A stretch of 40,987 nt of DNA. It comes from Bacillota bacterium (GTDB taxonomy: Bacteria; Bacillota; SHA-98; UBA4971). The DNA lies in contig JASEJE010000021.1 in the NCBI GenBank assembly GCA_030024085.1, forward strand, positions 1 through 40,987, read 5' to 3'. The translations under genes and the position numbers were made by a program. Below the pieces are notes generated by a model. It saw only the letters and a list, made by a program, of their open reading frames with translations. It did no database searches and had not been told where the DNA came from. Positions 35,242-40,987 of this stretch are shown here, one piece after another (the stretch's first letter is position 1; each line of letters starts with the position of its first letter).

Positions 35242-36108
35242 CTAGAAGTTGACGGTCACTGACAGCCTGTGCGTATCGTCCAGGGTCTCGTGCGTCTGAT
35301 AGGCATAGTCGAACCGGAAGACCCCTGACTTCACGCCGAGGCCCGCCGTGAGCCAGCTTTGCCCCTCCCGCAGCGCGGCCCCTGCGCGAAGCGCGAACAT
35401 GCTGAGGATGTATTCGCCTCCGACATGGGCGGTACCGTTCGTCTCGTAATCGAACGCCAGGGTCAGATTGGGGACCACAGTCGTCGAGACGCCCACGACA
35501 AATGACCGGTCAAAGGGGTCCTGCACTCCATCCGAGTACCTCACCTCGCCGAAGATGTTCCTTGCGACGGCTCCGATGCTATATTGCGGACCTCGGTACA
35601 TCGCCCCCAGGTCACAGGTGACACCTGATCCGTGTTCATCCGCAAGAGTCTGCGTATAGTACTTGAGGGTTGCACCGACATGAAGCCGCTGATAAGTGCG
35701 GGCCACCGATGCAAGGAGAACCCTTTCTTCATAAGAGAGCGTGTCTGTAGGCTGCGCGTATTCGTCGGTCCCCTGGATGCCGCTGGAGCCCAGGTTGAGG
35801 ACGCCTGCACCGATCCCTTTCTGCGCGTACGCGAGCCCGAAGTAGCCTGCCTGGCTATGTTGATTGCTGTAAAAGGAAATAACATTCCGGGTGCCCTGAA
35901 GAGCAAGCCCGGCCGGGTTGTAGTAAACACACGATGCGTCATCCGCGATGCTGACGAAAGCGCCACCCATTCCCATCGGACGTGCGCCGAAACCGATGTC
36001 CGCGATTGCCGCCGTCCCCACAAAGTCATCGCTGGCCACAGCGGCCTGCGCCAGGCCGGCAACCAGTAGACATGCGAGAATCGTGGACGAAAGAAACGTT
36101 TTTCGCAT
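35242..36108 (-). CDS. PorV/PorQ-like outer-membrane beta-barrel protein
   Basis: 288 residues. ATG 36108 follows GGGGGAG by about nine bases. A signal peptide (FLSSTILACLLVAGLAQAAVA) is followed by the PorV/PorQ hallmark: ADIGFGARPMGMGGAFVSIA, DDASCVYYNPAGLAL. The rest is a regular succession of amphipathic strands ending LSVTVNF, a terminal Phe as in BAM substrates. In Bacteroidota PorV is an outer-membrane shuttle that receives cargo bearing a type IX C-terminal domain; here the next gene encodes a protease with such a domain. An outer membrane is implied. Other FadL/PorV-like roles cannot be excluded. Confidence 0.82.
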   Translation of the reverse strand: MRKTFLSSTILACLLVAGLAQAAVASDDFVGTAAIADIGFGARPMGMGGAFVSIADDASCVYYNPAGLALQGTRNVISFYSNQHSQAGYFGLAYAQKGIGAGVLNLGSSGIQGTDEYAQPTDTLSYEERVLLASVARTYQRLHVGATLKYYTQTLADEHGSGVTCDLGAMYRGPQYSIGAVARNIFGEVRYSDGVQDPFDRSFVVGVSTTVVPNLTLAFDYETNGTAHVGGEYILSMFALRAGAALREGQSWLTAGLGVKSGVFRFDYAYQTHETLDDTHRLSVTVNF

Positions 36109-36129
36109 TCCTTGGCTCCCCCTTTCTAA

Positions 36130-36139
36130 GTGTGCACAC
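36130..36139. promoter_or_regulatory. palindrome GTGTGCACAC upstream of the PorV-like gene
   Basis: A perfect 10-bp palindrome (extended AAGTGTGCACACCTG) lies about 22 bp upstream of the start codon. A half-like ATGTGTGCACTTT recurs near 36448. It could be an operator. The rest of the gap 36109-36603 shows no gene. Confidence 0.35.
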
Positions 36140-36603
36140 CTGTCACAAAGGACCCCTACCTGTCTGTACAAGCCCTGTGGACCCTCGGTTCTGTGTCCTG
36201 CGTCTTTCGCTACCGATCAACTCAAAGCGGGATTGAGTGGTGAACTGCTGCTGAGGCTACCGTAAGGGAACGCCTGACTGGTGGACTCGAGCGAGGACCC
36301 TACTGAGATCTCACCCCCTATCGGGTTGGCGCCTTCCAGTTCGGCGGCACTTGGTGCCCGTTCGGGGCCGGACTTGAGCAGGCGTGACCCAAAAGAGCAC
36401 TCCATAAGCATGTCATAAGGTTCGACGCCACTGTAAACTTTCCTGCCAATGTGTGCACTTTTTGGAACACTAGGAAGGGACGTTCTCCATTAGTTGGCTT
36501 CTGCCAGCAGAGATCCACTTACGAGGGTGCCTGCCCTGGGCCAAGATCGCTGAACGTAGAAGGTCGTAAGTCGTAGGGGATGAGCGCGCTGCCCGGCAGG
36601 GTA

Positions 36604-37443
36604 CTACCTTCGAGACTCAGTTCCCGAGCCGAAGAGGATCCGTGCGTTCTGCGTGGTGGCAGCGGCGACTTCGCTGACGTCGAGCTGCTTGATCCTGGCC
36701 AGCTCTTGAGCGACGAGAACCACGAAGGTGGGCTCGTTGCGTTTGCCGCGATGGGGGACGGGGGTGAGGTATGGGCAGTCGGTTTCGAGGAGGAGTCTGT
36801 CAAGGGGGAGGCGGGCGACAAGCTCGCGCAGGCGGGCGGCGTTGGGGAAGGTGAGGGTGCCGCCCACCGAAATGTAGAACCCCATGTCCAGGACGGTATG
36901 GGCCAGCTTCCAGTCGCCGGAGAAGCAGTGCATGACGCCGCCGGCCGCCCCGGCTCCCTCGGACTTCAGGATGGTAAGCGTGTCCGCGTGGGCCTCGCGG
37001 TCGTGGACCACGATGGGAAGGCCGACCTCCTTCGCGATGCCTATCTGCGCCGCGAAGGCCCGCCGCTGCTGGTCGCGGGGCGAGAAGTCGTAGTGGTAGT
37101 CGAGGCCGATCTCTCCGATGGCGACGACCCCGGGCTTCCGCGCCATGGCGCGAATCTCTTCGAGTGCCGCGTCGGAAGCGCCGCCGGCCTCGTGCGGGTG
37201 GATGCCTACTGCGGCGAGAAGGCCAGGATAGCGCCGCGTAAGCCCCAGGGCGGCGCGCGAGGTGGCAAGGTCCGAGCCAACCTCGATCACAGGCCACACG
37301 CCTGCGGCCTTAGCCCTCGCTATCACATCGTCGAGGTCGTCGCGGAACCGCTCGTGCTCGAGGTGGGCGTGGGTATCGACCACCTCCACGGCGCCGGCCG
37401 CATCCAACAATTGCAACACCCCCGGCCCTGCCCAGTCGCTCAC
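36604..37443 (-). CDS. tatD: TatD family metal-dependent deoxyribonuclease
   Basis: About 279 residues, cytoplasmic TIM-barrel nuclease (3'-5' exonuclease or related hydrolase). The metal ligands are seen: DTHAHL (His25, His27), AIGEIGLDYH (Glu), IVVHDREA (His), MHCFSGD (His) and ETDCPYLTP (Asp). GTG 37443 is a compromise: it begins eight bases after the metG stop, but no ribosome site is strong; GTG 37419 and a GTG just before DTHAHL are alternatives. metG-tatD adjacency is the common Firmicutes arrangement, so it is expected to be in the T-box-controlled transcript. Confidence 0.9.
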   Translation of the reverse strand: MSDWAGPGVLQLLDAAGAVEVVDTHAHLEHERFRDDLDDVIARAKAAGVWPVIEVGSDLATSRAALGLTRRYPGLLAAVGIHPHEAGGASDAALEEIRAMARKPGVVAIGEIGLDYHYDFSPRDQQRRAFAAQIGIAKEVGLPIVVHDREAHADTLTILKSEGAGAAGGVMHCFSGDWKLAHTVLDMGFYISVGGTLTFPNAARLRELVARLPLDRLLLETDCPYLTPVPHRGKRNEPTFVVLVAQELARIKQLDVSEVAAATTQNARILFGSGTESRR

Positions 37444-37450
37444 TACGCTA

Positions 37451-39661
37451 TTAGCGCACCTTCGAGCCGAGGGGCAGCTCGCGGTCGGTTGTAACGACGG
37501 CAAGCTGTGATGTGTCCGGCGCCGAGCCGGCGAGCAGCATGCCCTGGGAGACTATGCCGCGCAGCTTCGCGGGCTTCAGGTTCGCCACGACCACGATCTG
37601 CTTGCCGACGAGGTCCTCGGGGGCGTAGTGCTTCGCAATGCCCGCCACGATCTGGCGCCTCTCCGTCCCGAGGTCGATGTCGATCTTGAGGAGCTTGTCA
37701 GTGCCCTCGACCCTCTCCGCCGCGAGCACCCTCGCCACGCGCAGGTCGAGCCTGGCGAACTCCTCTATAGATATCAGGTTGTCGGCAGGCGTCTCAGGCC
37801 CGTGCTCTCGAGGTGCCGCTGGTCCGCGCTCTTGGTCAGCCACTCTCGCGTCCTCCTCCTTCGCGTCCTTCGCGGCCGGGCGGTCGTGGCCCGGCCCGCT
37901 CACCCCACCGCCACCAGTGCTGGCGTAAGCGCGAGTGTCGACGCCACTGCCGGCGCTCGGGCCGATGGTCGCGGCAGTGCCGGTAGCGGCAGCGTCAGCG
38001 CCAGCGCCAGCGCCAGCGGCGGCCGTCCGCTCGCCTTCCCTTTTCTTGTCTTGCGCAAGCTCCGCCAGCCGGAACTCGCCCTTCGCAAGGTCCGAGGCCT
38101 CCACATCGAGCCTGGGGAAGAGCGGCCCCAGGCGCTTCACCGCCGCGCCCTGCACCAGCCGGCCGACGTCAAGCGTGCCGGCCTCCCATCGCACGCCGCC
38201 GTCCAGCGCCGCAGCGCCATCAAGCCCGAGAGACGTCCAGATCCGCCCCGCGGCCTCGGGGATGAAGGGGCTTACCATGACCGCGACCCTCGCGAGGGCG
38301 TCAGCCAGGCCAAACATGACCGTCGCAAGGCGCCCCCGCCGTCCCTCGCGCGCGAGTGCCCACGGTGCCGCCTCGTCGATGTACTTGTTGGCTCCGTCCA
38401 CAAGGATCCATATCTCGCCCAGCGCGCCTGTGAGGTCTAGCGCCTCCATGAGCTCGTATGCCCGCCGCGCGACGCGCCCCACCAGCTCCGCAAGCTCCCG
38501 GTCGCGGGCCTCGTATTCCTGCGCCGCCGGGACGCGGCCGTCGAAGTACTTCTCCATCATCGCGCAAGTCCGGTTGAGGAGGTTGCCGAGATCGTTTGCG
38601 AGGTCCGCGTTGTAAGTCTCGGCGAGGCCTTCGTATGAGAAGTCGCCGTCCTGTCCGAACGGGACGGCCTTCATGAGGTAGTAGCGGAGCGGGTCGGCGC
38701 CGAGGCTGTCGGCCAGCCTGACCGGGTCCACCACCACTCCCTCGGATTTGGACATCCGCGCGCCCTTCACGGTCACGAACCCGTGCCCGAACACCGTCCT
38801 CGGGAGCGGGACATCCGCCGCCATGAGCGTGGCGGGCCAGATCACGCAGTGAAACCAGGTGATGTCCTTGCCGATGAGGTGCAGGTCCGCAGGCCACCAC
38901 CGGCCGAAGTTGTCCGTCCCCGGGACGTATCCTGCCCCGGTGAGGTAGTTGATGAGGGCGTCGAACCACACGTACACCACCTGGTTGGGGTCGATCTCCT
39001 CGGGGAACGGCACCCCCCAGGCCAGGGTGGACCGGGAAATGCTCACGTCTTGTAGCCCTTCGCGGACTCTGTTGACCACCTCGTTGCGCCTGGTCTCGGG
39101 CAGGATGAACTCAGGGTGAGCCTCGATGTGTCGGAGGAGCGGCTCCTGGAACCTGGACAACGCGAAGAAGTAGTTCTTCTCCTCGACCCACTCCGGCTCG
39201 CGGCTGGGATGGAGAGGGCAGCGCCCGTCCACGAGATCCTTCTCCTCGACGAACCGCTCGCAGGACACGCAGTAATGCCCCGAGTAAGTGCCCTGATAGA
39301 TGTGACCGCGCTCGTTGGCCCGGCGCACGATGTCGCGGACCGTGGCGATGTGGTCGTCGTCTGTCGTCCTGATGAACCGGTCTGGGCGGATGTTGAGCTT
39401 ATCCCAGGCCTTCTGGAAGAGCCCCGCCATCCTGTCGCAGAACGCCCTGGGCGTCATGCCCTGTTTCTCGGCTTGCCTCGCCACGTTGAGGCTGTGCTCG
39501 TCGGTGCCGGTCAGAAAGAAGGTGTCATACCCGGCCAGCCTCTTGAAACGCGAGATCACGTCGGCCGCTATCTTCTCATATGCGTGGCCGAGGTGCGGCT
39601 CGCCGTTGACGTAATCGATGGCTGTCGTGAGATAGAACTTTTCCACGTGGAACACCCCCAC
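37451..39661 (-). CDS. metG: methionyl-tRNA synthetase
   Basis: 736 residues; charges tRNA-Met with methionine. The class I signatures are HLGH (23-26) and RMSKSEG (about 301). The zinc knuckle YCVSCERF with GRCPLH lies at about 132-153. A C-terminal tRNA-binding (EMAP-II-like) domain starts at ISIEEFARLDLRVARVLAAE and contains VVVANLKPAKLRGIVSQGML. GTG 39661 follows GGAGG by ten bases; GTG 39646 would start exactly at the family's VEKFYLTTAIDYV. A linker of about 85 residues (about 540-625), Ala/Gly/Glu/Pro rich, separates the anticodon-binding and tRNA-binding domains; part is coded by 6-bp repeats (GCGCCA, 38000-38030). The gene is under T-box control. Confidence 0.96.
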   Translation of the reverse strand: MGVFHVEKFYLTTAIDYVNGEPHLGHAYEKIAADVISRFKRLAGYDTFFLTGTDEHSLNVARQAEKQGMTPRAFCDRMAGLFQKAWDKLNIRPDRFIRTTDDDHIATVRDIVRRANERGHIYQGTYSGHYCVSCERFVEEKDLVDGRCPLHPSREPEWVEEKNYFFALSRFQEPLLRHIEAHPEFILPETRRNEVVNRVREGLQDVSISRSTLAWGVPFPEEIDPNQVVYVWFDALINYLTGAGYVPGTDNFGRWWPADLHLIGKDITWFHCVIWPATLMAADVPLPRTVFGHGFVTVKGARMSKSEGVVVDPVRLADSLGADPLRYYLMKAVPFGQDGDFSYEGLAETYNADLANDLGNLLNRTCAMMEKYFDGRVPAAQEYEARDRELAELVGRVARRAYELMEALDLTGALGEIWILVDGANKYIDEAAPWALAREGRRGRLATVMFGLADALARVAVMVSPFIPEAAGRIWTSLGLDGAAALDGGVRWEAGTLDVGRLVQGAAVKRLGPLFPRLDVEASDLAKGEFRLAELAQDKKREGERTAAAGAGAGADAAATGTAATIGPSAGSGVDTRAYASTGGGGVSGPGHDRPAAKDAKEEDARVADQERGPAAPREHGPETPADNLISIEEFARLDLRVARVLAAERVEGTDKLLKIDIDLGTERRQIVAGIAKHYAPEDLVGKQIVVVANLKPAKLRGIVSQGMLLAGSAPDTSQLAVVTTDRELPLGSKVR

Positions 39662-39664
39662 AGC

Positions 39665-39713
39665 AAAAATGCCTCCCGCCCCGTCCGGAAGGCTGGCGCC
39701 TTCCCGTGGGGCG
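39665..39713 (-). terminator. T-box terminator hairpin of the metG leader
   Basis: On the minus strand CGCCCC (39713-39708) pairs with GGGGCG (39682-39677), with an inner GGAAGG/CCTTCC stem. It is followed by ATTTTTG, the T-run (39669-39665), immediately before the metG start. It is the intrinsic terminator that competes with the T-box antiterminator. Confidence 0.8.
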
Positions 39714-40013
39714 AGAGGACGACATCTCGCGGTACCACCCAGCTTCGCCGGGACCTCACGGCTCCGGCCTCACGAGGCACGCCACCCCACGGCCCAGATA
39801 GTCTGGGCGGGCTGCATGCCCCGGCGCTGTAACGGGCGCCTCGGAAGGTTGCCCGGCCGACAGACTACTCGCGAGGCCCGCGTGCCGGGCCTTCCTTTCA
39901 TCCCGCAGCTTGGGGGCCATGTTCAGCAGGCTTCCCGCACCGGCTCTCACCTTCTGGCCCGGCTCTCTGGGGCGGGTCCTCCGCGTACTCATCCCCGTCA
40001 TCGCTTTTGCTTT
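39670..40013 (-). ncRNA. T-box leader, methionine specific, upstream of metG
   Basis: On the minus strand the T-box consensus GGGTGGTACCGCG is present (plus-strand complement 39728-39740). The stem I region has GATGAGTACGCGGAGGACC and AGAGAGCCGG ... GGTGAGAGCCGG, classic T-box elements. The specifier loop reads GAACATGGCC with codon AUG (complement of 39918-39920), so it senses uncharged tRNA-Met. With uncharged tRNA the antiterminator forms and metG is transcribed; otherwise the hairpin at 39677-39713 stops transcription. Confidence 0.93.
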
Positions 40014-40030
40014 TCGCATGTATTATGTAT

Positions 40031-40058
40031 GTATTATGCTTCCTGAGCGCCCGGTCTA
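40031..40058 (-). promoter_or_regulatory. possible promoter of the metG leader
   Basis: On the minus strand TAGACC (40058-40053), a 16-bp spacer and TAATAC (40036-40031) lie just upstream of stem I. The match is moderate. Confidence 0.4.
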
Positions 40059-40239
40059 CTGGTTGTGCGCGGGGCCCCGATTCCGTGGGACTCACGGAGT
40101 GCCCGCCACGAGACCCCAACCCGGAGGCGCCGGCGGGCCCTGCGCCATCCGCCCCAGGCCGGTCTGGACATGAACCGTGTCGGCCGGGGCCGTCTGGTGT
40201 CGGGCCGGGCCAGCACGTCTGCCCTCAATATATCCCGGT

Positions 40240-40400
40240 GCTACGGCCTCTGTCAAGCCTGATCGCGGCCCAATCTCGCCCAGATCGCTGCTTTATCGTG
40301 GCCTGTTCACGGCCTTGTCGCAGCCTGATCGCAGCCCCACCGCAGCCCCACCGCAGCCCGACCACTGTCTGACCGCGGCCTGATCCCGGCGGGCCGACTG
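40240..40400. repeat. degenerate short tandem repeats between the metG leader and abrB
   Basis: Motifs CCTGATCGCAGCC, CCCACCGCAG (twice in tandem near 40335-40355) and GACCGCGGCC recur at roughly 10-12 bp intervals. No gene is seen in 40060-40524. Confidence 0.5.
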
Positions 40401-40524
40401 CGGCGGCCAGGCGCGGGGAACCTGCCCGGCTGCGAGTCGACTGAGCGCCGTCGCAGGAAGCGTGGAAACATAGTGAGCAATAGCGCTTATTCTGGTAGAT
40501 AAGGCAAAAACTATAAACCGAGCC

Positions 40525-40553
40525 TTGACTTGCCTTGGAAAATAAAGTATAGT
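40525..40553 (+). promoter_or_regulatory. sigma-A-type promoter of abrB
   Basis: TTGACT (40525-40530), a 17-bp spacer and TATAGT (40548-40553) point at abrB, leaving a leader of about 50 bases with a GAGGAGGGAG ribosome site. Confidence 0.7.
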
Positions 40554-40611
40554 GTGTGCAGGAAGCTGTCGAAGCTTGCAACCCTGCAACAAAGAGGAGG
40601 GAGCTAGTAAC

Positions 40612-40857
40612 GTGAAATCTACGGGAATCGTTCGCAAAGTGGATGAGCTAGGTCGTGTGGTAATCCCAATCGAGCTTCGCAGGACGCTACAGATCGAAGA
40701 GAAAGACGCCCTTGAGATCTACGTTGACGGCGAGAAGATCATATTGAAGAAATATGAGCCTGCCTGCATTTTCTGCGGCAACGCCGACAACATCAGGATC
40801 TTCAGGGAGAAGAACATCTGCCGGGATTGCCTCGAGGAGATGAAGGGCATCCTCTAA
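40612..40857 (+). CDS. abrB: AbrB/SpoVT-family transition-state regulator
   Basis: 81 residues. GTG 40612 follows GAGGAGGGAG at 40594-40603. The swapped-hairpin DNA-binding domain is MKSTGIVRKVDELGRVVIPI to DALEIYVDGEKIILKKYEP, with the LGRVVIP signature; then a small CxxC...CxxC tail (CIFCG, CRDC) typical of the clostridial form. It is a cytoplasmic DNA-binding regulator of the growth transition. Divergent from metG, as in Bacillus. Its stop codon TAA (40855-40857) lies in the CTAAG end of element B3. Confidence 0.95.
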   Translation: MKSTGIVRKVDELGRVVIPIELRRTLQIEEKDALEIYVDGEKIILKKYEPACIFCGNADNIRIFREKNICRDCLEEMKGIL

Positions 40858-40987
40858 GTATGGCGCCATAAGTTTGCGCTACTTCTCCTGACGATGTTGG
40901 GGTTGCCGGTGCTTGCTAGGGCGGGGCGCCTGGAATTTGGCTAGCCTTAAGCGCCAAATTCGAACGAGGCTCACCGCACGCGCCGTC
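40854..40987 (+). mobile_element. family B element, copy B3 (cut by window end)
   Basis: It starts CTAAGTATGGCGCCATAAGT, then has the GGGGTTGCCGGTG arm and the GAATTTGGC/GCCAAATTC hairpin, identical in layout to B1, and runs off the window at the shared CACGCGCCGTC segment. The right end is not visible. Confidence 0.8.

Noticed and set aside
9448-40987. Family A/B elements as integron attC sites
   Set aside because: There are no gene cassettes in one orientation, no integrase in the window, and their ends are terminal inverted repeats rather than attC R/L boxes.

Overview
The window looks like a chromosomal segment of a GC-rich, diderm member of the Bacillota (Firmicutes). Two things suggest this. 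The right end carries the Bacillus/Clostridia-type block abrB / metG / tatD, with a methionine T-box leader in front of metG. The middle encodes outer-membrane proteins (a PorV/PorQ-like barrel and a very large barrel protein, both ending in Phe), which a single-membrane cell would not need. Placement in a named class is inference; no rRNA is present.

Left part (1-9650): an accessory and decaying region. It holds a darG-like antitoxin broken by two in-frame stops, an alpha/beta hydrolase, an isochorismatase-family hydrolase, an AAA/DUF4143 ATPase, the tail of an ECF sigma factor followed by a zinc-finger anti-sigma factor, a chimeric sensor/ABC-ATPase reading frame, and an intact peptide-type ABC exporter followed by the SPASM-like tail of a radical-SAM enzyme. 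The last two look like the relic of a RiPP locus.

Middle left (9650-21300): an asparagine-synthetase-like enzyme without the glutaminase cysteine, a signal-peptidase-like membrane protein without recognisable catalytic residues, a methyltransferase, an ABC-2 export pair, a SatD / DUF3307 pair, a small Smr protein, and a striking 457-bp array of about fifteen 30-bp units (19951-20407).

Middle right (21480-26110): a sugar ABC importer operon (binding protein and two permeases, no ATPase gene) divergent from a HAD phosphatase. 26110-36108 is an envelope block on the minus strand: a PorV/PorQ-like protein, a 1396-residue secreted subtilase with a C-terminal type-IX-like sorting domain, and a 1433-residue barrel protein with an embedded propeller. 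Together these suggest a type-IX-like surface export or attachment pathway. 36604-40857 is the conserved tatD-metG-(T-box)-abrB block.

Seven copies of two related families of ~200-bp palindromic, MITE-like elements are scattered through the window: family A at 9448, 12245, 17609 and 25916, and family B at 17393, 20410 and 40854. Several abut genes so exactly that the element end supplies the stop codon, and one copy has its core inverted relative to its ends. Many conserved proteins also carry in-frame, low-complexity insertions built from 6- to 9-bp DNA repeats, apparently a genome-wide habit of this organism.
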